Part shown: positions 51,998 through 60,145 of the stretch, one piece after another | Layout: the number at the start of each line of letters is the position of its first letter | How positions within the stretch are numbered: the stretch's first letter is position 1 | NCBI RefSeq assembly: GCF_018617395.1 | Contig: NZ_JACSKC010000004.1 | Location: 1-64,000, forward strand | From: Exiguobacterium sp. s48 | Lineage (GTDB): Bacteria; Bacillota; Bacilli; Exiguobacteriales; Exiguobacteriaceae | Direction of reading: 5' to 3' | Length of the DNA: 64,000 bases | The notes under the pieces: generated by a model | What the model was told of the DNA's origin: nothing | The model's input: only the letters and a program-made list of their open reading frames with translations | Database searches by the model: none | Program-made: the position numbers and the translations under genes

Positions 51998-52718
51998 GGT
52001 CACCCACCTCCTCTTTCCCAGCAATCAAGAACAGTTCTTCGACGCGACCGTTCTCGGTCTGGTCGAGCAAGTCCTGCACATGATCATAGGCAATCAACCG
52101 TCCATTGTAGACGAGCGCGGCCCGATCACATTCGAGCACTTCATCCATGACGTGCGTCGAGACGATGATGGTCGTCCCTTCCCTCCGAATCACCTGAAAC
52201 TGATCCCAAATTTGACGACGTAAAATCGGGTCAATTCCGACTGTCGGTTCATCAAGAAACAACACATCCGGCTTATGCAAGATGGCGATGGCTAGTGACA
52301 GACGTTTCTTCATCCCGCCTGAAAAGTTGCGGACGAGCTTATGCCGGTCGTTCGCCAAATCGACCAGATTGAGTACTTCAGTGATGCGGTCCTGGAGCGC
52401 CTTTTTCCCTAACTTATAAATCGACCCGAAGAAGGCGAGGTTCGCCTCGGCCGACAAGTCTTCGTACAAGCCATCGTTCTGCGGCATAAATCCGATTTGT
52501 TGGAGCATGTCCATGTTTGGCATCTTCGTTTCGCCGATATGGACACTTCCTTTGTCCGGTGCGAGGGCGCCAATCATGAGTCGGATGAGGGTCGTCTTCC
52601 CCGATCCAGATGGTCCGAGTAAGCAGCAAATCTCTCCGGATGGGATGGTGAAGTCGATGTTGTCGATGGCGAGTTGGTCACCGAATGACTTCTCGACGTG
52701 TTGCAGTTGAATGTTCAT
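51990..52718 (-). CDS. ABC exporter ATPase
   Basis: The 242-residue ATPase shows Walker A GPSGSGKTT, signature FSGGMKKRLS, Walker B VLFLDEPTVGID, and the H-loop STHVMDE. It powers the ABC-2 permease encoded next to it. AAGGAG precedes the ATG at 52718. The divergent TetR gene probably represses it. Confidence 0.95.
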   Translation of the reverse strand: MNIQLQHVEKSFGDQLAIDNIDFTIPSGEICCLLGPSGSGKTTLIRLMIGALAPDKGSVHIGETKMPNMDMLQQIGFMPQNDGLYEDLSAEANLAFFGSIYKLGKKALQDRITEVLNLVDLANDRHKLVRNFSGGMKKRLSLAIAILHKPDVLFLDEPTVGIDPILRRQIWDQFQVIRREGTTIIVSTHVMDEVLECDRAALVYNGRLIAYDHVQDLLDQTENGRVEELFLIAGKEEVGDHA

Positions 52719-52837
52719 TTCTGTCACTCCTTTTCGGCGCCTCATCGTGTATACTCAAGATAATCGACACCGTGTTGGTTTATAAGTTCAGTATAGTCCT
52801 CGTTCACGGTGGCAACAATCGTCAATATCGGTCATCG

Positions 52838-52853
52838 TGTCGGTTTTCCGACA
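52838..52853. promoter_or_regulatory. candidate TetR operator
   Basis: The perfect 16-bp inverted repeat TGTCGG-TTTT-CCGACA lies 37 bases before the TetR start codon, in the divergent region with the ABC exporter operon. Confidence 0.55.
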
Positions 52854-52889
52854 GATGCAATGAATGTGTTGAGGAAAAGGAGAAAAAGC

Positions 52890-53498
52890 ATGGAACAAAC
52901 TGACTTACGCGTCATCCGAACGAAAAAACTGATCAAAGACGCCTTCTTCGGTCTCATTGAAGAACAGGGATTTGAAGCCGTCACCGTCAAGCAATTGACC
53001 GAGCGGGCCGGCATCAATCGGGGCACCTTTTATAGTCACTATGTGGATAAGTTCGAATTGATGGAGAAATGCGTCGACGAAATCTTTGAAGAGGCTGAAC
53101 AAAAGTTGATTCACCATCTCCCGCACATCTTTGGAGACGAGCGAACTGACAAGTCGTATCATTATCTCGTTCCGTTCATCCGTTTCATCGAAGACAACCA
53201 AATCATCATGAAGCCACTCCTCGGACCAAACGGAGATCCGACGTTTCAGGCAAAGCTTCGAAAATTTATGCAGGCCGCCTTGTTTCAGCGCTCCCCGGTA
53301 ACCTTGTTTGACCCGAACAAGATGATGGTCCCGCCTCCATATCTCGTCGCCTATCTGTCTTCGGCTCACATGGGCGTCATCTACGAGTGGTTGAACAATC
53401 CGTCTTCGGAAGAGACAGCGGAAGACATCGCCCGAATTATTTATACGATCACCTATGAAGGACCACTCGTCGCAGGCGGTGTGAAGTCAAACGAATAA
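52890..53498 (+). CDS. TetR-family regulator of the ABC exporter
   Basis: The 202-residue regulator has the N-terminal helix-turn-helix (VKQLTERAGINRGTFYSHYVDK) and a C-terminal TetR_C_7-like (YxaF/AcrR-type) ligand domain. It is divergent from the exporter genes. AAAAGGAG precedes the ATG at 52890. Confidence 0.92.
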   Translation: MEQTDLRVIRTKKLIKDAFFGLIEEQGFEAVTVKQLTERAGINRGTFYSHYVDKFELMEKCVDEIFEEAEQKLIHHLPHIFGDERTDKSYHYLVPFIRFIEDNQIIMKPLLGPNGDPTFQAKLRKFMQAALFQRSPVTLFDPNKMMVPPPYLVAYLSSAHMGVIYEWLNNPSSEETAEDIARIIYTITYEGPLVAGGVKSNE

Positions 53499-53531
53499 AG
53501 CCTCCCGCACATATTGCGAGAGGCTATTTTT
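53498..53531. terminator. bidirectional terminator
   Basis: Stem AGCCTCCCGCA / TGCGAGAGGCT with one mismatch, between convergent genes. Confidence 0.85.
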
Positions 53532-53913
53532 ACGAAACCCGAACGTGCACGTGTAAGTTCCCATTTGCTTCAGTTGTCGTCTGGTAAGCATTTTGCACCG
53601 CTTCTAGATCATGCCATGCGATGCGGTATGACTTTCCTCGCATCCCTTCAAATTCGAAGACGAGATGTTGTAAATCCGACATACCTAGGATACGGTCAAA
53701 CGGTCTACCTGGACCATCCCATTCCAGTTGGTTTGCTGAGTTTTTTAGCACGAGGTCGAGCCCGTGCATCACTTTTTCTTTGATCAACTGACCATCCGCC
53801 GCAAGACGCATCCCGTCTTGAATATCATGCATCCGACACGATTCAATATCATCAAACGGGATGCTGATCTCGTCGCCGTTCGCAAAGTGAAGCGTGATTG
53901 TTTTTACGATCAT
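53530..53913 (-). CDS. hypothetical protein, 127 residues
   Basis: I do not recognise this protein. It is soluble, with alternating strands and no signal peptide. The N-terminal TITLHFANGDEISIPFDDIESC and later RIAWHDLEAVQNAY look like a small beta-rich fold. The start has a weak ribosome site. It is monocistronic, convergent with the TetR gene. Confidence 0.6.
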   Translation of the reverse strand: MIVKTITLHFANGDEISIPFDDIESCRMHDIQDGMRLAADGQLIKEKVMHGLDLVLKNSANQLEWDGPGRPFDRILGMSDLQHLVFEFEGMRGKSYRIAWHDLEAVQNAYQTTTEANGNLHVHVRVS

Positions 53914-54099
53914 CTTAGATTCCTACTTTCGTTCAGTCTCTGTTCCCTTACTATACAAAACTTTTCCCGGTTCAGGGATGACATCTTTGTGGATGTGGCA
54001 AATCCGTAAAAGCATGTTCGATTCATTTGGAAACGGGAATAGAAGAGGTAGCACTCATTCTGTTTTTTGAAAATAACACTTCGGAAAGGCGGCGAATAT

Positions 54100-55596
54100 A
54101 TGCCATCAGTGGATAAGTCGGTCATCGTCATCGGCGGAGGGCTCGGTGGATTGTCAGCGGCCATCTCGCTCGCTCAAAAAGGTTACGACGTCTCACTCTA
54201 TGAAAAGAACGATCATATCGGAGGGAAAGTGAATCGGCTCGAACAAGACGGATTCGGTTTCGACCTCGGACCCTCGATTTTAACGATGCCCCACATCTTC
54301 GACAAACTATTCCGTGGAAGTGGAAAGCGGATGGAGGACTACGTTTCCATCAAACGATTAGAGCTCGAATGGCGCTCGTTCTTCCCAGACGATACCGTCC
54401 TCGACCTCTACCATGACCTCGAACAGATGCAACGCGCGAATCCTTCCCTCTCTCGAAAAGACATGCAAGAATATCGTGAACTGTTGAATTACGCAGCCCG
54501 CATTTATAAGACGACCGAGAAGGGCTACTTGGCTGAAGGATTTGAATCCCCATTAGAAGCCGTCATGAAGACGGGAATCTTCCCAACGCTCTTTGGGTTC
54601 GATTTGACGTCGACGATGTATAGCGCTATCAAGAAGCGCATCAGTAATCCGCATCTTCGAGACATGCTGTCGTATTACGTCAAATATGTTGGGTCCTCTC
54701 CATATAACGCACCGGCCGTCCTCAATATGATGATTTACATGCAGTACGCCCAAGGCTGTTGGTACGTCGAAGGCGGTACTCACAAACTTGCGGAAGGGTT
54801 GACGAAGCTCGCCGAAGAGATTGGTGTGAAGCTACATACCGGAGAAGGTGTGGTTCGTGTCCATACGGTGAATGAGAAGGTGACCGCCATCGAGCTTGAA
54901 GATGGACGTCTTCGCTCCGCCGATTATTTCGTCTCGAATATGGAAGTCATCCCGTTCTATCAGAAGATGGTCGATGCGGACGAGCAGTACGTCGACAAAC
55001 TCGTCGATCAATATGAACCGGCGAGCTCCGGATTCGTCCTCCATCTCGGGGTGAAAAAAGCCTATCCACAACTGGCACATCATAACTTCTTCTTCTCTGA
55101 GAACTTACATGAGCAGATGGACAAAATCTTTGAGAAACACGAACTTCCGGACGACCCGACGATTTACCTCGTCAACGTCAACAAGACCGATCCGACTCAA
55201 GCGCCAACGGGACATGAGAACATAAAAATCTTGCCTCACATCCCGTATATCCAAGACAATCCGTTTACGGAAGAAGAATATGCCGCTTTTGAGGAACGTG
55301 TGCTCGATAAGTTAGAACGGATGGGGCTCGATGGGTTGCGTGAACATACGGTGACGCGTGACGTATGGACGCCTCACGATATCGAACGGACGTATGGTTC
55401 GGACCGAGGTGCCATCTACGGGACAGTCTCGGATAAAAAACGAAACGGTGGCTTCAAGCATAAGAAACAGAGCGAACTTTATCACAACCTCTATTTTGTC
55501 GGCGGGACCGTCAACCCGGGCGGTGGCATGCCGATGGTGACGCTCAGCGGTCAGCAAGTGAGCGACAAGATCGCGAAGCGCGACAAAGTGAAATGA
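54100..55596 (+). CDS. phytoene/diapophytoene desaturase family protein (CrtN/CrtI type)
   Basis: The 498-residue flavoprotein desaturates carotenoid precursors. It has the N-terminal FAD loop [21 protein letters not shown], an early HIGGKV, a middle region typical of CrtI-type enzymes, and a C-terminal signature [18 protein letters not shown]. Exiguobacterium is orange-pigmented and makes C30/C40 carotenoids. CrtN, CrtP and CrtI subtypes are hard to separate by eye, so no symbol is given. No crtM/crtB synthase is adjacent. The ATG at 54100 has AAAGGCGG upstream. Confidence 0.85.
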   Translation: MPSVDKSVIVIGGGLGGLSAAISLAQKGYDVSLYEKNDHIGGKVNRLEQDGFGFDLGPSILTMPHIFDKLFRGSGKRMEDYVSIKRLELEWRSFFPDDTVLDLYHDLEQMQRANPSLSRKDMQEYRELLNYAARIYKTTEKGYLAEGFESPLEAVMKTGIFPTLFGFDLTSTMYSAIKKRISNPHLRDMLSYYVKYVGSSPYNAPAVLNMMIYMQYAQGCWYVEGGTHKLAEGLTKLAEEIGVKLHTGEGVVRVHTVNEKVTAIELEDGRLRSADYFVSNMEVIPFYQKMVDADEQYVDKLVDQYEPASSGFVLHLGVKKAYPQLAHHNFFFSENLHEQMDKIFEKHELPDDPTIYLVNVNKTDPTQAPTGHENIKILPHIPYIQDNPFTEEEYAAFEERVLDKLERMGLDGLREHTVTRDVWTPHDIERTYGSDRGAIYGTVSDKKRNGGFKHKKQSELYHNLYFVGGTVNPGGGMPMVTLSGQQVSDKIAKRDKVK

Positions 55597-55604
55597 TACT
55601 CTTC

Positions 55605-55637
55605 AATCCCTCATTCAACATGAGGGATTATTTTTTT
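55605..55637 (+). terminator. terminator of the carotenoid desaturase gene
   Basis: Nine-pair stem AATCCCTCA / TGAGGGATT followed by ATTTTTTT. Confidence 0.9.
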
Positions 55638-55665
55638 GAAACTTTTTCCAATCACCTTCCGTATA
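55637..55665 (+). promoter_or_regulatory. ECF-sigma-type promoter of the small ABC operon
   Basis: TGAAAC (55637-55642), a 17-base spacer beginning with a T-run, and CGTATA (55660-55665). This is an excellent match to the sigma-W class consensus TGAAAC-N16/17-CGTA. It begins right at the upstream terminator and lies 46 bases before the permease start. Confidence 0.78.
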
Positions 55666-55710
55666 TTGTGCTACGATACAAACAATCAAACATACAAACG
55701 GAGGAACAGG

Positions 55711-56436
55711 ATGCATCAAATCACAAGTTATTTCTTTATGTATGCCAAAGTTGTCGTCACGGATAAAGTTCCATTCTTTTGGACACTCGGAATTCCACTC
55801 GTCATCGCTTTGACGACACCATTATCAGGTGTTCATCAAGCGACACCTGCAGAATATTACGGACAAATCGCTTATTTTTGGGTATACATCGTCCTTGCTA
55901 CATATGTGAACGGTGTCGGCATGGAGCTCGCTCGCATGCGCGAATATGGATTGATGAAGACGTACGTGATGATTTCCGGCAACAAACTGACATATGTCAT
56001 CGCCGTTATCTTGGCACAGCTCTTGTTCGCTTCCATTAGCTTACTTTTATTCACAACGGTCGTCACGCTCGTTCACGGGTTCTTCTCGTTCACGTTACTC
56101 GCGTCAGCTTTACTCATTTTACTCGGAAGTATCCCGTTCGCGGTCGCGAGTGTCGCCATGACGGCACTTCCGATCAAAATAACGAGTCTCACGATATTTG
56201 CGAACATCTTGATGTTCCCACTTTTCATATTGGCGACAAAGTCACCCGATTACTGGTTCAGCTTCCTCAATCCGTTCTATGCACTCCATCAATTCGCGCT
56301 CGGATTGTTGCATCTGACGACTCACGTCGATCTCTCGTTCGGAGTATGGGCGACAAGCCTCTCCGTACTTGGATATTTCATCATCGGAGTGATTGCGTTG
56401 AAACGCTTCAGTCTCGTCTCACTCATGACACGCTAG
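55711..56436 (+). CDS. ABC transporter permease, small six-helix type
   Basis: The 241-residue permease has six helices with a short polar N-terminus. I see no close family name; it looks like the permease half of small ABC-2-type exporters of Bacilli. It overlaps no neighbour and ends ten bases before the ATPase gene. GGAGGAACAGG precedes the ATG at 55711. The substrate is unknown. Confidence 0.85.
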   Translation: MHQITSYFFMYAKVVVTDKVPFFWTLGIPLVIALTTPLSGVHQATPAEYYGQIAYFWVYIVLATYVNGVGMELARMREYGLMKTYVMISGNKLTYVIAVILAQLLFASISLLLFTTVVTLVHGFFSFTLLASALLILLGSIPFAVASVAMTALPIKITSLTIFANILMFPLFILATKSPDYWFSFLNPFYALHQFALGLLHLTTHVDLSFGVWATSLSVLGYFIIGVIALKRFSLVSLMTR

Positions 56437-56445
56437 GAGGTTCTT

Positions 56446-57174
56446 ATGCACGTAAACCAACTCACTTATCGCTATCCGAAAGCGACACGTCCTGTACTCG
56501 ACGGCGTCTCGTTCACGCTACAAACGAATAAATTGAATGTCTTAATCGGACTGAACGGTGCCGGAAAGACGACACTGTTTGATTGTATGACGGGTACCCT
56601 TCCCGTTGACAAAGCATCACTCGATCTCGTTCCGACGACGGACATGTTGTATTTGACACAACTCATGTATAACCATCATGAGTTGACGGGGAAAGACTTC
56701 GCCTATTTCATCGGACGTCTGTCGCAACGTCCCGACTTCAAGAAACTCGAATCGTATATGAATAACCTTTCAACTTCTCGCGAACAAGAACTGTTCGAAC
56801 ATCTATGGACGATGAAGCTCGGGAAGATGTCGGTCGGGGAGAAGAAATGGCTCTTCGTGACGCTCTTGTCTTCAATCAAACGTTCTCTCTATTTATTTGA
56901 TGAGCCGACGAGTGGGGTCGACCCGGCGTCACGCATTCAAATCATGCGCCGCCTCCAGCGACTCGTCGATGAGGGCAAGACATGTCTCATCTCCACACAT
57001 CAGTTACATGACTTGGTTCAACTTGATGCCCATGTCATCTTCCTGCATGGTGGACGCGTTTTATATGAAGGGGACTTCCAAGACTGGCTCGACGAGTCTG
57101 GAACGTCCGACCCGGACGAAGCGTTCGTTCGAATGGTCGACACGCCACTTGATGATGTGGCGGTGACACGATGA
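56446..57174 (+). CDS. ABC transporter ATPase
   Basis: The 242-residue ATPase has Walker A GLNGAGKTT, Walker B LYLFDEPTSGVD and H-loop STHQLHD. The signature is degenerate, KMSVGEKKWLFV in place of LSGGQ-type, which is unusual. The N-terminal beta subdomain is short. It works with the permease encoded upstream. AGGAGG precedes the ATG, and its stop overlaps the start of a 29-residue peptide. Confidence 0.9.
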   Translation: MHVNQLTYRYPKATRPVLDGVSFTLQTNKLNVLIGLNGAGKTTLFDCMTGTLPVDKASLDLVPTTDMLYLTQLMYNHHELTGKDFAYFIGRLSQRPDFKKLESYMNNLSTSREQELFEHLWTMKLGKMSVGEKKWLFVTLLSSIKRSLYLFDEPTSGVDPASRIQIMRRLQRLVDEGKTCLISTHQLHDLVQLDAHVIFLHGGRVLYEGDFQDWLDESGTSDPDEAFVRMVDTPLDDVAVTR

Positions 57175-57260
57175 ATGACTCGTTTTGGGAACGACACCGG
57201 TTCACCTTTTATACAATCGGTATGGTCGTCTGCTGCTTTCTTATTTCCATATTCTCATAA
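57171..57260 (+). CDS. mini-membrane-protein of the ABC operon, 29 residues
   Basis: The ATG at 57171 overlaps the ATPase stop as ATGA, giving a third operon gene. The product has a polar/aromatic start (NDSFWERHRFTFY) and one membrane helix (TIGMVVCCFLISIF). The frame ends directly before the terminator. Translational coupling and position support it; a regulatory or stabilising subunit of the transporter is an inference. Confidence 0.6.
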   Translation: MNDSFWERHRFTFYTIGMVVCCFLISIFS

Positions 57261-57296
57261 AAAAATCAGCTCTGACGTCTGTCAGGGCTGATTTTC
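57258..57296. terminator. bidirectional terminator
   Basis: Stem AAAATCAGCTCTGAC / GTCAGGGCTGATTTT with one mismatch, between convergent operons. Confidence 0.9.
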
Positions 57297-57757
57297 TGTT
57301 TACGATGTGCTTGTCGTAACTCTCGATTCGTCACGTGCTCCGGGTCCGCTTCACGTAGTTTACGATCCATCGGCACGTACAAGATGAGCAGCGGGATGAC
57401 ACCAATCAATGCGACACCGAGTAGTTCTTGCATCGAATCGAGTACGAACCTCGTGAGGAAGGTGAATATACCAAGTGACCCAAACATGGCGACGATGATA
57501 AGAAATTCTCGGCGCACGAGGCGTTGGTATTCCTCTTCTTCGTTGAATGTGCGCAACAGCTTCATCCGCCGCCACGCTTGATAGAGCATCGGCAGTTGGG
57601 TCACGATGAAAGAGAAGGCAACCGTCGTCACCGTGACACCTTTTATGACTGAAACGACTAGAAATAAAAGTAGACCGATGATGCCAAATATCGCGCTGAC
57701 GCCTCGTGCGTCGAGATCCTGTTCCACCATTTTTGGGAGGCGTTCTTGTTTATCCAT
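57266..57757 (-). CDS. small four-helix membrane protein, cluster B member 1
   Basis: The 163-residue paralogue has the N-terminal MDKQERLPKM motif and four helices. The mid-loop block FNEEEEYQRLVRREF is followed by the C-terminal motif ADPEHVTNRELRQ. This is one of the FN-x-x-x-x-YQR-LV subgroup with B2, B3 and B5. AAGGAGGAAGG precedes the ATG, which overlaps the end of B2 by eight bases. Function is unknown. Confidence 0.78.
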   Translation of the reverse strand: MDKQERLPKMVEQDLDARGVSAIFGIIGLLLFLVVSVIKGVTVTTVAFSFIVTQLPMLYQAWRRMKLLRTFNEEEEYQRLVRREFLIIVAMFGSLGIFTFLTRFVLDSMQELLGVALIGVIPLLILYVPMDRKLREADPEHVTNRELRQAHRKQKISPDRRQS

Positions 57758-58235
57758 TCTCCTTCCTCCTTTGTTGCTTCTCCCGATTCATCAATCCTAA
57801 TAAACTCTCAACTACGTGTTCGTCATCAATCTTTAAAATCTTCCAGTCGACCCATGACTCAAGAATGAGGCAACTCGCAATCAACGTCGCACAGACAAGG
57901 CTTAATGTATCAAGCGATATGTATTTCAGTGCATATAACGCCAAAAGCGCTAAAGTTCCAATCAAGAGAGCGAACTGGACCGTCCCTTTCAAATAGATAA
58001 AGCGCTGATACGTAGATGAGTCATTGAACTGTAAAAACAACTGGATTTTATGCCACGTCGCCACCAAAAGCGGCATAAGCAACGCCGCACAAAAGATGAA
58101 CAGGGATAGGTTCATCCTTGAATCATTGAACAATAACCAAAGCGCTGTCACTACACCGATGACAATCACAAGGAGCGGACCCTTTTTAGTCCATGATTTG
58201 TCGTACAGATACTCCATTCGTTCTTCCCGTAACAC
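57750..58235 (-). CDS. small four-helix membrane protein, cluster B member 2
   Basis: The 161-residue paralogue has the mid-loop FNDSSTYQRFIYLKG and a C-terminal IDDEHVVESLLG that has lost the T-x-x-E part of the motif. The GTG at 58235 is chosen because GGAGG lies eight bases before it and the protein then begins with the family-like LREERMEYL. It is transcribed with B1. Confidence 0.75.
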   Translation of the reverse strand: MLREERMEYLYDKSWTKKGPLLVIVIGVVTALWLLFNDSRMNLSLFIFCAALLMPLLVATWHKIQLFLQFNDSSTYQRFIYLKGTVQFALLIGTLALLALYALKYISLDTLSLVCATLIASCLILESWVDWKILKIDDEHVVESLLGLMNREKQQRRKENG

Positions 58236-58330
58236 CACACACACCTCCAACAGTAAAAATCATCCAATTCGCCGATATCTATATCTTAACAATCCATAAG
58301 CAAACTTTCGAGGTTTTCCCATTAAAAAGG

Positions 58331-58358
58331 AAAAAGCACCTGACGATTGTCAGATGCT
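58331..58358 (-). terminator. terminator of the 33-residue protein gene
   Basis: Stem AGCATCTGAC / GTCAGGTGCT with a four-base loop, then TTTTT on the minus strand. Confidence 0.88.
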
Positions 58359-58360
58359 GA

Positions 58361-58462
58361 TCAATTTGAGTCTCGGCGAAGGAATCGAAATAAAAAGACT
58401 CCAATCATCGTCAACAACCCTAGATTCAAGATTGCCCATGCCATGTCCATCACTCGTTGCAT
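58361..58462 (-). CDS. mini-membrane-protein, 33 residues
   Basis: An ATG at 58462 with AAGGGG seven bases upstream opens a 33-codon frame: short polar start (MQRVMDMAW), one membrane helix (AILNLGLLTMIGVFLF) and RFLRRDSN. It stops two bases before a strong terminator and has an ECF-like promoter upstream, so it forms a complete transcription unit. No family is recognised; type I toxin-like peptides have a similar layout. Confidence 0.6.
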   Translation of the reverse strand: MQRVMDMAWAILNLGLLTMIGVFLFRFLRRDSN

Positions 58463-58494
58463 ATGATTACCCCTTCCATTCTGTTCTTCTAACG

Positions 58495-58522
58495 TATACG
58501 TGTCTTTCTAAAAAAGGATTCG
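58495..58522 (-). promoter_or_regulatory. possible ECF-type promoter of the 33-residue protein gene
   Basis: On the minus strand there is CGAATC (58517-58522), then CTTTTTT within a 16-base spacer, and CGTATA (58495-58500). The -35 matches TGAAAC at four of six positions, so this is weaker than the other examples. Confidence 0.45.
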
Positions 58523-58548
58523 TTCAAAACGTGGAACTTTTTTAACGT

Positions 58549-59022
58549 TTAACTCGCACGATTCATCGACGCGCGAGTTGGTTTACCCTTTCCGCTCAAC
58601 TGAAACACGAGCACTCCACCGACAATCAAGACAATCCCGACGACTGTCTTCCATGTGAACGGGACGGCAGTCAAGCCGAACCATCCTAACGTATCCCAAA
58701 GGAGCGCGAACAAGATTTGAGACACCATGACAATCGAAATGGCATAACTCGGTCCGAGCCGCTCGACACCTTGCGTCACACTCATGACGACCCCAACGCC
58801 GAGGATTCCGCTGAACCAGTACCATCTCTCCATCTCTTCTACTCGGAACAAGGCACTTCCTTCTTGGAATAGACCAATCAGGAGCGATGCTAAAAATCCA
58901 AGTCCAAGGACGAGTGTCGTCGTCGCCCATGCCCCGACACGCTTCTTGACGTTGGCGTTAAACGTATTTTGCACACAGACGAGCATTCCGCCGATGACAG
59001 CAAGCATCATCCCAATCGCCAT
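58549..59022 (-). CDS. YdcZ/DUF606-type small DMT transporter
   Basis: The 157-residue membrane protein has five helices of the DUF606 type, starting MAIGMMLAVIGGMLVCVQNTFNANVKKRVGAW. Such half-size proteins of the drug/metabolite superfamily are thought to pair. It is the last gene of a unit with a Crp/Fnr regulator and two more DUF606 genes. AGGAGGGG precedes the ATG. Confidence 0.85.
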   Translation of the reverse strand: MAIGMMLAVIGGMLVCVQNTFNANVKKRVGAWATTTLVLGLGFLASLLIGLFQEGSALFRVEEMERWYWFSGILGVGVVMSVTQGVERLGPSYAISIVMVSQILFALLWDTLGWFGLTAVPFTWKTVVGIVLIVGGVLVFQLSGKGKPTRASMNRAS

Positions 59023-59034
59023 GATCCTCCCCTC

Positions 59035-59694
59035 CTATTCATAAATGCTCTCCCCGACAATCTCCAACAAGCCTTCCCGATCGACGAGCGTGATCACCCG
59101 CCGATTTCGTTCAATCAATCCTGCCTCGACGAAACGACGAAGCGTCCGGTTCACATGGCGATAACTCGTCCCAATCAAATCAGCGATATCCGTCAATTGG
59201 TCGACGGTCGAGCCGAGTGTTTGGTCATTCGGTGTCATCGATAACAGATAACTCGCCAGTCGCACTTCAACGGGATAGAACAGATTGAAGCTGAGCGATT
59301 GTGATTTCCGTTCAAATTTTCGCGTGATTTCTTCTAATAAATAGTGTAACCACGCAACATTTTGATGCGCATGACGAACCAAGTCCTCGAACCGAATGAC
59401 GAGCATTTCGACTTCCGTGACGGCCTCGACCGTATTCAAAAACGGGGTCCGTTGAATATATTCGATATCCCCGATCAAGTCGAGCGGATATTTGAAGGAA
59501 AGGACGAGGCGCTTGCCGGTAGCAGAAGTATGGGAGACGCGAATCTTCCCTTTTACTAAGAAACGGAGATGCTCCGCTTCATCGCCTTGCGTACAGATGA
59601 CGTCTCCCGGCTCGTATCGGACGAGCTGCAACTCGTTTTGCGCTTCTTCTGGTAAGACAGCTAATTCAAATTGCTTCACATACGCGTCAACCAT
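59035..59694 (-). CDS. Crp/Fnr-family regulator
   Basis: The 219-residue protein has an N-terminal cNMP-binding-like domain (LVRYEPGDVICTQGDEAEHLRFLVKGKIRV) and a C-terminal winged helix (TDIADLIGTSYRHVNRTLRRF). The phosphate-binding arginine of classical CRP is not clear, and there are no Fnr-type cysteines. It sits between DUF606 transporter genes and likely controls them. AGGGGGAG precedes the ATG. Confidence 0.9.
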   Translation of the reverse strand: MVDAYVKQFELAVLPEEAQNELQLVRYEPGDVICTQGDEAEHLRFLVKGKIRVSHTSATGKRLVLSFKYPLDLIGDIEYIQRTPFLNTVEAVTEVEMLVIRFEDLVRHAHQNVAWLHYLLEEITRKFERKSQSLSFNLFYPVEVRLASYLLSMTPNDQTLGSTVDQLTDIADLIGTSYRHVNRTLRRFVEAGLIERNRRVITLVDREGLLEIVGESIYE

Positions 59695-59707
59695 GTACGC
59701 TCTCCCC

Positions 59708-60133
59708 CTACCATTTTAATATGATGACGCCCGCAATCATCATGAACACCCCAATCAACTGCATCCCGTTCAAGTTCCGACGCACCATTCCGAACCAGCC
59801 TCGCCAATCGATAACGAGCGCGAGCGCCAGTTGCGCAATGAGAAACAATGAGATTGTCATCGTGACCCCGAGTTTATGGACGGCCGTCATATTACTAAAT
59901 AAGATAATCGCCGCAAATGCTCCGCCCGATAAATAGAGCGGCTTCACGTGACGCATCTCGATATACGTGCGGTCGCGTAACGCCAACATGACGAGAAGTG
60001 CGACGATGAATCCTGTGAACTGTGTCAACGTCGCCGCTTGCCACGTTCCAATCTGTGAACTGATTCGCGCATTCGCCACACTTTGTAATGTCAGAAAAAA
60101 GCCTCCGCTGATTGCAAACAACACCCCTCGCAT
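59708..60133 (-). CDS. YdcZ/DUF606-type small DMT transporter
   Basis: The 141-residue membrane protein begins FAISGGFFLTLQSVANARISSQIGTWQAA, as in the DUF606 half-transporters, and has five helices. It lies 12 bases downstream of the double-length paralogue and 13 bases from the Crp/Fnr gene. AAGGGGGGAG precedes the ATG. Confidence 0.85.
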   Translation of the reverse strand: MRGVLFAISGGFFLTLQSVANARISSQIGTWQAATLTQFTGFIVALLVMLALRDRTYIEMRHVKPLYLSGGAFAAIILFSNMTAVHKLGVTMTISLFLIAQLALALVIDWRGWFGMVRRNLNGMQLIGVFMMIAGVIILKW

Positions 60134-60145
60134 CGTTCTCCCCCC

